Below, one piece after another: positions 1 to 6,772 of a stretch of DNA of 13,361 nucleotides (positions are counted from its first letter, which is position 1; each line of letters starts with the position of its first letter). Under the pieces are notes generated by a model, which was given only the letters and a program-made list of their open reading frames with translations, was not told where the DNA came from and did not search any database. The position numbers and the translations under genes are program-made. Source of the stretch: an uncultured Rhodocyclaceae bacterium (GTDB lineage: Bacteria; Pseudomonadota; Gammaproteobacteria; Burkholderiales; Rhodocyclaceae); assembly GCA_937892345.1 (NCBI GenBank), contig CALAGF010000029.1:1-13361 (forward strand), given 5' to 3'.

Positions 1-22
1 CAGACGTGTGCTCTTCCGATCT
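1..22 (+). other. Illumina adapter remnant (not native)
   Basis: The first 22 bases match the 3' part of the TruSeq index-side adapter, ending GCTCTTCCGATCT. The same adapter appears in the opposite orientation at the other tip. These bases should be removed before analysis. Genes touching this edge are artificially truncated. Confidence 0.97.
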
Positions 23-191
23 TGCCCTCCCTTTCGGCGCCTTGCACTTCCGGGATATTGTTAAATAGACTGACCAGATACCTAAGCCAACCATTCGAGC
101 ATTGACTTGTGTCCCTAATCATAATCAGAAGAAATAGGTCGACAATCGAAATAGAAATAACACCAAACCAATAATACTTAAATGGCACCAT
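23..191 (-). CDS. Partial hypothetical membrane protein (C-terminus off contig)
   Basis: An open frame starts at an ATG (189-191, minus strand) 10 nt after the ABC exporter stop and runs without a stop into the adapter, giving about 56 codons. The N-terminus begins MVPFKYYWFGV and has one hydrophobic stretch at about residues 6-25, followed by a hydrophilic part, so a membrane anchor is likely. No convincing Shine-Dalgarno is visible; coupling to the exporter could explain this. I do not recognise a family. The membrane fusion protein (HlyD-type) that often follows such an exporter is not evident in this fragment. Base composition here is visibly more AT-rich than in the rest of the window. 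Confidence is limited by the short length. Confidence 0.4.
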
Positions 192-201
192 GCCAGAAAA
201 T

Positions 202-2346
202 TTACTCACCATTAAATATCCTCTTTGACGATCTCCACATATCTATTTTTCCCTTATCTAACTCAACTACATCATCCACCTGCAATCCCCTCGGAATCTG
301 GTGCGTAATAAACAGCATCGTCACCGTGCCCTTAAGCTTGTTGATCGTTCGCGCGAAGTGTTCCGCCGTCTGCTGATCGAGGTTCGACACCGCCTCGTCA
401 AAGACCAGAATCTTCGGCCGCTTGAGCAATGCTCGGGCAATGGCAATCCGCTGCCGCTGTCCACCCGATAGCCCGGTCCCGCGCTCCCCGATCTCCGTCT
501 GATACCCGTCATTCAGCGTCTCGATCACCTCATGAATCTCTGCCGCCTTGCAGGCCTGGATCACATCCTCGAAGCTGGCATGGGGATGGGCCATGATCAG
601 GTTGTCGTAGAGGGTGCCGGAGAAGAGGATGGTTTCCTGCGGCACGACGCCGAAGGTGTTTCTGAGTTCATTGGCCGCCAGATGCCGGATGTCCTTGCCG
701 TCGAGGTTGATCTGGCCTTCGTTCGGCTGGTAGAAGCCGAGCAGCAGCTTGGCCAGCGTACTTTTGCCGCAACCGGAAGGGCCCATCAACACGGTCAGGT
801 GACCGGGCTTCAGCGTCAGACTCAGATTGCGGTACAGCCAGGGATGATGTTCGGAATACCGGAAGGCAAGATGCTGTAGATCGATTCGGCCCGGTCCTTG
901 GTTCTCGCGAGTGGGTGTCAGGGTATGCGGTTCCTGCGGTATGTCGAGGATATCGCCCAAGCGTTTGATGGCGATGTTGGCCTGCTGGAATTCCTGCCAC
1001 AGGCCGACCAGGCGCAGCAGCGGCTGGCTCATCCGTCCGGCAAACATCTGGAAGGCGACCAGCATGCCGACTGTAAAGCCATCGTTCTGCATGACCAGCA
1101 AGGCACCGACGACCAGGATGGCCAGGGTCATCACCTGTTCGAGGCCATTGCTGATCACGTTGTAGGTGTTGCCGACCTGTTTGGTGCCGAAGCCGGCGGC
1201 GAGGTATTGGGCGAGGTAGTCACCGTACTTCCTGTCGATGTCGGCTTCCATCTGCAGGGATTTGACGGTGGCCATGCCTGAAACGTATTCGGTGAGGAAG
1301 GCCTGATTACGGGCACCGAGCATGAACTGCTGATTGAGCTTGTCGCGAAAAACCGGGGCGACGAGGAAGCTGATCACGGCGATAGTACCGAGCAGACCGA
1401 CGGCGATCAGCGAGAGTTGCCAGCTATAGGCAAACATCACGGCCAGAAAGATGAGCAGGAAGGGGAGATCGAGGACCAGCGTGACGGCGGCGCCGGAGAC
1501 GAATTCTCGGATGGTTTCGACGCCATGCAATCTTGCCACGAGGGTGCCGGTCGGGCGGTGTTCGAAATACGGCAACGGCAAGCGCAGCAAATGCCGGAAG
1601 ACCTGGCTGCCGAGCACGGCATCGATGCGGTTACCGGTGTGTAGCACGAGGTATTGGCGCAACCAGGTCATGCCACTGGTGAACAGCATGAACATGACCA
1701 AGGCAACGCCGAGTACGATCAGGGTGCTGTGGGTCTGGTGGACGACGACCTTGTCGATGATGACCTGGGTGAAGAGCGGTGTGGCGAGGCCGACCAACTG
1801 GATGGCCAGGCTGGCGAGCAGAACATCGCGCCAGATAGTTTTGTGCTTGAGCAGTTCGGGGATGAACCACTTGAAGCCGAATGCCTTTTTCTCAGCCTCA
1901 AAGCCGGGGATTTCCCCATCTTTGTTGGTGCTGCTGGCTTCACGGGTGACGAGGATCAGCTCGGGTTCAAACTGGGTAGCGGCTTCGTCGACGGTGATGG
2001 TTTCGGGGGCTTGGCTACCTGCGCGAAAGTAGAGCAGCTTGTGGCCGTCGGTTTTGAGGATGAGGACCGGGATGGTCGGAATGGCTTCTTCGGCATTCGT
2101 TTCCGGGATGGCACGCAGGAAGGCGATGGCTGGGAGTGGAAGCTTTTGCCAGTCGGCGGGGTGAGGACTGTTCCCTGTTTTGAAGCCGAGGGCGCGGGCG
2201 GCTTCGTGGAAGGTGTTCAGGTCATGCGGCGGCGGGAATTCCTGCTCGACCAGCTTAGGGTCGAAGGGAATTCGATAGAGGGTACTCAGGCTGCCGAGCA
2301 GCCACAGCACCTCCTGATACCCCAGTTCCCCCCCCGATATCTGCAT
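202..2346 (-). CDS. Type I secretion ABC transporter, HlyB-like, with C39-like domain
   Basis: This 714-aa protein is a fused peptidase-like/membrane/ATPase exporter of the kind that powers type I secretion of RTX-like proteins through the inner membrane. Residues 1-130 form a C39-peptidase-like domain with no cysteine at all, so it cannot cleave a leader. As in HlyB, it probably only docks the substrate. Residues about 165-440 hold the multi-span transmembrane region. The ATPase domain has Walker A GPSGCGKST (522-530), Q-loop VVPQET (567-572), signature LSGGQ (626-630), Walker B ILVFDE (646-651) and the H-loop histidine at 682. Length fits HlyB (about 707 aa). The start lies just after a hairpin whose arm abuts the ATG, and no clear Shine-Dalgarno is seen. 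Neither an outer-membrane TolC-like protein nor a secreted substrate is visible, so the cargo is unknown. Confidence 0.93.
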   Translation of the reverse strand: MQISGGELGYQEVLWLLGSLSTLYRIPFDPKLVEQEFPPPHDLNTFHEAARALGFKTGNSPHPADWQKLPLPAIAFLRAIPETNAEEAIPTIPVLILKTDGHKLLYFRAGSQAPETITVDEAATQFEPELILVTREASSTNKDGEIPGFEAEKKAFGFKWFIPELLKHKTIWRDVLLASLAIQLVGLATPLFTQVIIDKVVVHQTHSTLIVLGVALVMFMLFTSGMTWLRQYLVLHTGNRIDAVLGSQVFRHLLRLPLPYFEHRPTGTLVARLHGVETIREFVSGAAVTLVLDLPFLLIFLAVMFAYSWQLSLIAVGLLGTIAVISFLVAPVFRDKLNQQFMLGARNQAFLTEYVSGMATVKSLQMEADIDRKYGDYLAQYLAAGFGTKQVGNTYNVISNGLEQVMTLAILVVGALLVMQNDGFTVGMLVAFQMFAGRMSQPLLRLVGLWQEFQQANIAIKRLGDILDIPQEPHTLTPTRENQGPGRIDLQHLAFRYSEHHPWLYRNLSLTLKPGHLTVLMGPSGCGKSTLAKLLLGFYQPNEGQINLDGKDIRHLAANELRNTFGVVPQETILFSGTLYDNLIMAHPHASFEDVIQACKAAEIHEVIETLNDGYQTEIGERGTGLSGGQRQRIAIARALLKRPKILVFDEAVSNLDQQTAEHFARTINKLKGTVTMLFITHQIPRGLQVDDVVELDKGKIDMWRSSKRIFNGE

Positions 2347-2376
2347 CGCCCGACTTGTTTTTATGAAGATCGGGCA
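2347..2376 (-). promoter_or_regulatory. Leader hairpin abutting the ABC exporter start
   Basis: On the minus strand the arms GCCCGA (2370-2375) and TCGGGC (2348-2353) can pair across a loop rich in A. Adjacent CTT/AAG bases extend the stem with one bulge. The 3' arm ends one base before the exporter ATG, where the ribosome binding site should lie, so the structure could limit translation. No U-tract follows, so it is not a typical terminator. The role is inferred. Confidence 0.35.
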
Positions 2377-2454
2377 TTCTCTGATCGGAATAATGCTATG
2401 TCAATATCACCAAAGGCATAGATGGTACCGCCGAGAGCTGGCGACTCGATTCGC

Positions 2455-3015
2455 TCAACTTGGCTTGGACATGGCGTTCAGGACACCGGCTTGTTTGAGC
2501 GTGCGCCAAGGATTCACAAACATCTTGATCAACATCGCAGCAATCGCAAACCAGATTGCGCCCAGTCCCATCTGGAACAGCTCGCGCTTCCACGGGATTG
2601 CTGTCTCTAGGCCTGCCAACTGGAGAATGGTCGCCGCGCACACCAGGCTGACCAGCGTCACTTGGAACCAACCATACATCGGCATCAGCCGACTGGTGTC
2701 GATGATCAATTCCTGGCGGGTGACCCGAAGGTGACCGGCTCGCTTGAGCCAGCGAATTTCGTTATCGAGGAGATCGTACTTGGTCTGGAAGTCGATGACT
2801 TTGGGACGAACGGATGTCGTGGCCGTGAAGCCAAAGCGATAGCGGAACATAGTTGGATTGCCTATCGCCATCTTGTCTAGTTTGGTTTTGGAAGCCGTGG
2901 CCAGCAACAGCTTGATCGAACCGGGGATGAAATACTCGTGATAGTCGCGCCCAGCTGCCCTTTGCTCCAAGGCCAGGTTGAGTTGAGCAGAATCGAATTG
3001 CGGGGTGTCGCTCAT
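2455..3015 (-). CDS. Hypothetical two-pass membrane protein with N-terminal AGRDYHEY motif
   Basis: The 186-aa product has a mostly soluble N-terminal part (residues 1-108) and two hydrophobic segments near 111-134 and 148-167, followed by a short basic tail. This suggests an inner-membrane protein with both ends on the same side. Residues 21-28 read AGRDYHEY, nearly identical to the last eight residues of the upstream regulator (AGRDFHEH). A GGAG element sits about 9 nt before the ATG. The gene starts 20 nt after the regulator stop on the same strand, so the two are almost certainly cotranscribed. I do not recognise a family. A membrane effector or superinfection-exclusion-type product controlled by the regulator is possible but unproven. 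Confidence 0.8.
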   Translation of the reverse strand: MSDTPQFDSAQLNLALEQRAAGRDYHEYFIPGSIKLLLATASKTKLDKMAIGNPTMFRYRFGFTATTSVRPKVIDFQTKYDLLDNEIRWLKRAGHLRVTRQELIIDTSRLMPMYGWFQVTLVSLVCAATILQLAGLETAIPWKRELFQMGLGAIWFAIAAMLIKMFVNPWRTLKQAGVLNAMSKPS

Positions 3016-3035
3016 GGCTTGGGGCTCCGTATCGC

Positions 3036-3704
3036 TCAGTGTTCATGGAAGTCACGGCCAGCCACCTTGCTGAAGGTGCCGGTATTAATCTGGAGCGTCG
3101 AGGTCGAACCGCTGCCCCGTGTCAGCGCAGCCACCTTGTCGATTGGCTTTCGGGCCTCAAAGTGGGCAGTGGCTGCGGCGAGCAGGTTACGCCGCTGGGC
3201 GCCGGGGTCTTGGGTCCACAACTGGCCGTTATAGAGTTCCAGGGCCAATTCAGCATCAGAATCGGTCGGCGCGATTTCATCGAGAAACACCTTGATGTTT
3301 GGCTCCGCAGCTGCTTCCTGCAAGCGCCCGTCGCGAATCAGGAGCAGCAAGGCTTTTGCCGTGGTATTGCCATCGATCACCGCCGAGCGGGCGACTGCAA
3401 TCTGTAGACGGATGGTGCGTAGCAGGTCGAGATCAATCCCGCTACCGCCCGTTACAGTGCCTTCTCCGGTCAGCAGCCAATCCACCGAGATACCGAAGGT
3501 CGTCCGGATGGCATGCAGGAACTCGGTACCGGGTTTCTTCTGGCCGCGCACGACATCACTAACGAAGCCCGCCGAAACACCGAGTTGCCGGGCAAATTCG
3601 GATTGATTGAGGCCGGTGTGGGCAATTGCTTGTCCGACCCGAGTGGCGAATCCGTCCAATCCAGGCGGCGTTACCCCAGAAATATCTTGATTGAGAGTTC
3701 TCAT
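3036..3704 (-). CDS. XRE-family HTH transcriptional regulator (phage repressor-like)
   Basis: The 222-aa protein has a Cro/cI-type helix-turn-helix domain at residues about 18-80; the helix pair lies around LNQSEFARQLGVSAGFVSDV (32-51) and the domain ends in SVDWLLTGEG (73-82). The rest is not an S24/LexA-type autoprotease: no Ser/Lys catalytic pattern is visible. The C-terminal tail, about residues 200-222, contains INTGTFSKVAGRDFHEH, a short Gly/Asn-rich motif repeated in the next gene. The gene is divergent from a Ner-like regulator across a 70-bp region with nested palindromes, the classic layout of a lysogeny-type switch with autoregulation. The ATG at 3704 lacks a clear Shine-Dalgarno; leaderless or weak initiation, or a start slightly downstream, is possible. 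Confidence 0.88.
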   Translation of the reverse strand: MRTLNQDISGVTPPGLDGFATRVGQAIAHTGLNQSEFARQLGVSAGFVSDVVRGQKKPGTEFLHAIRTTFGISVDWLLTGEGTVTGGSGIDLDLLRTIRLQIAVARSAVIDGNTTAKALLLLIRDGRLQEAAAEPNIKVFLDEIAPTDSDAELALELYNGQLWTQDPGAQRRNLLAAATAHFEARKPIDKVAALTRGSGSTSTLQINTGTFSKVAGRDFHEH

Positions 3705-3774
3705 TGAGCGTATATTTATCGCTATAGCGAATTTCGTTGGCTATTGAGAGATAGCCTACTCTCTGAAAGAAGGT
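3705..3774. promoter_or_regulatory. Divergent operator/promoter region between XRE and Ner-like genes
   Basis: This 70-bp gap contains a perfect 12-bp palindrome TCGCTATAGCGA (3719-3730). It also holds a perfect inverted repeat GGCTAT-N6-ATAGCC (3739-3744 and 3751-3756), and overlapping arms AGAGA/TCTCT (3747-3751 and 3760-3764). The first two share the half-site GCTAT/ATAGC, giving four copies in 38 bp. Such clustered half-sites are expected for binding by HTH dimers from the flanking regulators. Both divergent promoters must lie here or overlap the flanking gene starts; I could not fix the -10/-35 boxes with confidence. Confidence 0.65.
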
Positions 3775-4032
3775 ATGTCACCTCAACTGACCATGGATGC
3801 TGTCGAGATCAACTACCGCCTGCGCCGCCTCGGCAAGACCCAGGCGCAAATCGCTCGTGAGGTTGGGGTTTCTGGTGGCGTGGTGAGCAATGTGATTCAC
3901 GGGCGCATTACCGCCTATGCGGTGGCTCAGCACATTGCCGGCCTGCTCGGTTTGCGGATCGAGGACATCTGGCCTGAGCGCTACATCTTCAAGCCGCGTC
4001 AGCGGCAAAGCCACAAGGAGAATATGCCATGA
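3775..4032 (+). CDS. Ner/Nlp-like small HTH DNA-binding protein
   Basis: The 85-aa protein is nearly all one helix-turn-helix domain: residues 16-44 contain GKTQAQIAREVGVSGGVVSN and the domain ends in IEDIWPERY (62-70). The IWPxRY ending is typical of phage Mu Ner and the related Nlp/SfsB proteins, which act as Cro-like repressors. It diverges from the XRE repressor and probably binds the same palindromes. Start choice is uncertain: a good AAGAAGG (3767-3773) sits only one base before this ATG, too close for normal initiation, while the next in-frame ATG (3793) is about 19 nt away. The stop codon lies in ATGCCATGAGTTGACC, close to one candidate IS edge. Confidence 0.82.
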   Translation: MSPQLTMDAVEINYRLRRLGKTQAQIAREVGVSGGVVSNVIHGRITAYAVAQHIAGLLGLRIEDIWPERYIFKPRQRQSHKENMP

Positions 4033-4073
4033 GTTGACCGCGATCAGTGCTGTAAAGATCGAGGCCACACGGC

Positions 4074-4110
4074 AAGAAGGGCTCAGGAGGTCGAGTCCAG
4101 AGCCCTTCTT
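4074..4110 (+). terminator. Strong 11-bp hairpin after the Ner-like gene
   Basis: AAGAAGGGCTC (4074-4084) and GAGCCCTTCTT (4100-4110) are perfect inverted complements around a 15-nt loop, followed by only one further T. The stem is strong but the T-tract is short, so termination is plausible rather than certain. It lies between the Ner-like gene and istA. It could end ner transcription or shield the transposase genes from incoming transcription. Confidence 0.5.
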
Positions 4111-4210
4111 TGGAGATGTCATTCCGTACAGGTTGACGCGTTGATTCTCCTTGCCCTGCGTGCCGGCGTCAAGTGCCGGCCGGCCTCGTGCATGCCTCAA
4201 TTTCAGGAAC

Positions 4211-4226
4211 GTTGTCTCAAGACAAC
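4211..4226 (+). promoter_or_regulatory. Tetraloop hairpin next to the istA ribosome binding site
   Basis: GTTGTC-TCAA-GACAAC forms a perfect 6-bp stem with a 4-nt loop. It ends one base before the AAGGAG Shine-Dalgarno of istA (4228-4233). Position suggests an effect on istA translation, since IS elements often limit transposase expression. This is inference from geometry only. Confidence 0.35.
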
Positions 4227-4238
4227 CAAGGAGATTTC

Positions 4239-5795
4239 ATGAAAACCCCCATCCCCGCTCAGCGCGACATTGTTCGCCTGATCGACAAGGGCTTGAGCAG
4301 CCGCGCCATCGGCCGCCAGCTCTCCATTTCCCACAATACGGTCGAGCTAATGCGTACCCGGCTGGCTGCTAACGGCCTGACACAAGCAGATTTGTCAGTG
4401 CTAGACGATGAAGCATTCGCGATTCGTCTCGGCACGGCCCGTAGCCCGAACCCTTCCGGCAAGATCATTCCCGATTGGGATGTGGTTCGCGAGGAATTGT
4501 CCCAACGGGACATGACCCTCAGCCTGATCTGGGAGGAATATCGTCAGGCGAACCATGAACGTCTTGCAGATTGCCTGTGTTACTCCCAATTCCAGAAGCG
4601 CTACAAGGCTTGGCTGAAAACCCAACGGATGAGCATGCGGCAGTTCCACAAACCGGGCGACCAACTGTTTGTGGATTTCTGCGGCCGGACGATGCCAATC
4701 ACCAATCCGGAAACTGGCGAGCAAACGCCGGCGCAAGTGTTCGTCGGCGTACTTGGTGGATCGTCGTACACGTTTGCCTATGCCGTGCCGAGCCAGAAAA
4801 TTGCCGACTGGATTGCCTGCCATGTAAAGGCTTTCGAGTTCTTCGGCGGCGTGCCACAACAGGTGGTGCCGGATAACCTCAAATCGGCAGTAATCAAGCA
4901 TACGCCGCAGGAGGTGATTACCAATGCGGCCTATGCCGACTGCGCCGAGCATTACGACGTGCTGATCAACCCGGCGCGCAGCCGCAAGCCCAAGGACAAA
5001 TCACTGGCTGAGGTCGGTGTGCAGATCGTGCAGCGCTGGGTGTTGGCGCCGTTGCGCAAGCGGACTTTCTTCAGCGTCGAGGAACTCAATGTCGAAATCG
5101 CCAAGCGGATCGAGTTGCTGAACAACAAAATCAGCAAGAAATACAAACAGAGTCGGACGCTACGCTTCATGGAGCTGGACCTGCCAGCGTTGCGGCCGCT
5201 GCCCTTGCATCCCTATGAAAGCGTGGCCTGGAAATACAAGGTGAGGGTGGCCGAGGACTATCACGTCGAGTACGAAGGCAGTTTCTACTCGGTGCCGTAT
5301 CGGTACCGGATGCATCAGGTGGACTTGCGGGCGACTCGCACCACGCTGGAAGTACTGCTGAATCGGGCCCGCATCGCCAGCCATGCGCTGTTGACAACGC
5401 CGGGGCGCCGGACCTTGGAGGATCACATGCCGATCCAGCATTTGCGGCAGACGGAACAAGATCCCGACTCGCTGCTGGAATGGGCGGAGGGGATCGGCCC
5501 CAATGTACTGGCGTGGGTGCGTGGCAATCTGCAGCAACGTCGGGATTTTGCGAACGGCGTGAAGTCGGTGCGCAATTTACGGCGCTGGGCGCGGGAAGAA
5601 CAAGCCCATGATCGGCTGGATGGGGCATGTGCCTTTGCTTTAAAGATCGGCGTGCTGACGTTCAATCGATTGAAGTCGATCATTACCAATCGGAGCGATC
5701 TGCGCTTGCCAGTTGAACCGAGTGCCTGGGTGCAAAAGCATGGGAACCTGCGCGGCGCTGAATACTATGCACAGCAGGAAGGTATCTCATGCTGA
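4239..5795 (+). CDS. istA: IS21-family transposase IstA
   Basis: I chose the ATG at 4239 (518 aa) because AAGGAG lies 5 nt before it. An in-frame ATG at 4173 would add 22 residues that look non-coding. An N-terminal HTH (about residues 10-40, SSRAIGRQLSISHNTV) binds the element ends. The RNase H-like integrase core has the expected acidic triad: D146 in FVDFCG, D212 in VVPDNLKS and E258 in SLAEVG. A C-terminal beta-rich region (about 310-380) includes the YEGSFYSVPYRYR stretch typical of IstA. Length is normal for the family and no frameshift is seen, so the enzyme looks intact. The frame overlaps istB by 7 nt, which couples their translation. Confidence 0.95.
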   Translation: MKTPIPAQRDIVRLIDKGLSSRAIGRQLSISHNTVELMRTRLAANGLTQADLSVLDDEAFAIRLGTARSPNPSGKIIPDWDVVREELSQRDMTLSLIWEEYRQANHERLADCLCYSQFQKRYKAWLKTQRMSMRQFHKPGDQLFVDFCGRTMPITNPETGEQTPAQVFVGVLGGSSYTFAYAVPSQKIADWIACHVKAFEFFGGVPQQVVPDNLKSAVIKHTPQEVITNAAYADCAEHYDVLINPARSRKPKDKSLAEVGVQIVQRWVLAPLRKRTFFSVEELNVEIAKRIELLNNKISKKYKQSRTLRFMELDLPALRPLPLHPYESVAWKYKVRVAEDYHVEYEGSFYSVPYRYRMHQVDLRATRTTLEVLLNRARIASHALLTTPGRRTLEDHMPIQHLRQTEQDPDSLLEWAEGIGPNVLAWVRGNLQQRRDFANGVKSVRNLRRWAREEQAHDRLDGACAFALKIGVLTFNRLKSIITNRSDLRLPVEPSAWVQKHGNLRGAEYYAQQEGISC

Positions 5796-6529
5796 ACCAG
5801 CACACCATGGCCCAGCTTCAAGCGCTCGGCTTGCAAGGAATGTTACGGGCATTGAATCGTCAGCTCGATGATCCGGCGACTCAGAAACTCAATTTCGATG
5901 AGCGCTTTGCGTTGTTGCTCGATGCGGAAACAAGTGATCGGGAGGGGAGGAAAGTCGAGCGGCTGTTGAAGGCCGCCAAAATGCGTCAGGCCAATGCTTG
6001 TCTGGAAGATATCGATTACCGGGCAACACGGGGAATTGATCCAGCGCTTGTCGCCAGCCTGGGGGCTTGCGCCTGGATTACTCGGCGGCAGAATCTGGTG
6101 CTGAGCGGATTCACGGGCACGGGGAAATCTTGGCTGGCCTGTGCGTTTGGCAAGCAGGCATGCCGATCTGGATATTCCGTTTACTTCACGACGGCGACGC
6201 AGCTTTACGAGAATCTGATTGCCGCGCAGGCCGATGGCAGTTTGTCGAAACTGCGCCGGCAACTCGTGAAAACGCAACTGTTGATTATTGATGACTTCGG
6301 GATTGGCGGGATTGATGTTCACCTCGGGCCGATCTTGCTCGACATCATCGATCAGCAGTCGATGCAGGGATCGTTGTTGATCACCAGCCAGTTTCCGCCG
6401 GAGAAATGGTATGACCTGTTCAACGATCCGACCGTGGCCGATGCCATTCTGGATCGGATCGTGCATCGGGCGCATTTCATGGAACTGAAAGGAGAGTCGA
6501 TGCGGAAGGTGCGGGCGAAGAAAACCTGA
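5789..6529 (+). CDS. istB: IS21-family helper ATPase IstB
   Basis: The 246-aa protein is a DnaC-like AAA+ ATPase that selects target DNA and activates IstA. It has Walker A GFTGTGKS (107-114), Walker B LLIIDDFG (164-171), a sensor-like LLITSQ (196-201) and an arginine-containing DRIVHRAH near the C-terminus (222-229). AGGAAGG (5776-5782) precedes the ATG by 6 nt. The start overlaps the istA stop in ATGCTGA, the usual arrangement in this family. Length is normal and all motifs are intact, so the element is potentially active. Codon use matches its neighbours in this window. Confidence 0.95.
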   Translation: MLNQHTMAQLQALGLQGMLRALNRQLDDPATQKLNFDERFALLLDAETSDREGRKVERLLKAAKMRQANACLEDIDYRATRGIDPALVASLGACAWITRRQNLVLSGFTGTGKSWLACAFGKQACRSGYSVYFTTATQLYENLIAAQADGSLSKLRRQLVKTQLLIIDDFGIGGIDVHLGPILLDIIDQQSMQGSLLITSQFPPEKWYDLFNDPTVADAILDRIVHRAHFMELKGESMRKVRAKKT

Positions 6530-6772
6530 TCTCGGTAACCTCAGATTGCCACCTCGTTTCGGCGGGGTGGTCAACAAGTCGATATCGGTGGTCGGGTCCA
6601 GTGAGATTGCCTGGTCAGGTCGGATGCGTTTGGGTGGTCAACTGGAGGGAGATTTCGCATTCGTGACGTTTTGTCTGCAAAACGGGGGTCTTAGACGCTG
6701 TTTTGCTCCGCCCTTATTGTATGTATTCGGCGCACGACATACGCTTTGATATCGCTTAAAGTTTAGTCGCTA
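6530..6772. repeat. IS right flank with repeated GGGTGGTCAAC elements
   Basis: No gene is seen in this 243-bp stretch. GGGTGGTCAAC occurs at 6565-6575 and 6632-6642, with a partial GGTGGTC at 6587-6593. AGATTGCC precedes each full copy (6543-6550 and 6604-6611). IS21 elements typically carry several short terminal repeats that IstA binds, so these are probably the right-end binding sites. Further right are two inverted repeats: GTTTTG-tctg-CAAAAC (about 6668-6683) and GTATGT/ACATAC (about 6719-6742). The latter could be operator or leader structures of the next gene. Confidence 0.55.

Larger units (their letters stand above)
4117..6668 (+). mobile_element. IS21-family insertion sequence (boundaries approximate)
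   Basis: An overlapping istA-istB gene pair identifies an IS21-family element, which moves by a DDE transposase aided by an AAA+ ATPase. The boundaries given are guesses. A candidate left edge starts TGTCATTCC (4117) with GGTTGAC at 4131. A candidate right edge lies near GTGACG (6663-6668), after two GGGTGGTCAAC repeats. An alternative left edge is TGAGTTGACC at 4030, whose AGTTGACC is complementary to the GGTCAACT around 6636-6643. I could not match clean terminal inverted repeats or a target-site duplication. The presence of the element is firm; its ends are not. Confidence 0.72.

Noticed and set aside
1654..2421. 255-aa open frame on the plus strand opposite the ABC exporter
   Set aside because: It is a shadow of the exporter's conserved coding frame, with no ribosome binding site or recognisable domain.
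4030..4045. IS left end at TGAGTTGACC, which would supply the Ner-like stop codon
   Set aside because: Only eight bases match the right side and no target duplication is found, so it is kept only as an alternative.
4173..4238. 22-residue upstream extension of IstA
   Set aside because: The ATG at 4239 has an AAGGAG Shine-Dalgarno at proper spacing; the extension spans a hairpin and has no coding character.
5843..6577. 244-aa open frame antisense to istB
   Set aside because: IstB has all its family motifs in the other strand; the antisense frame is a composition-driven shadow.
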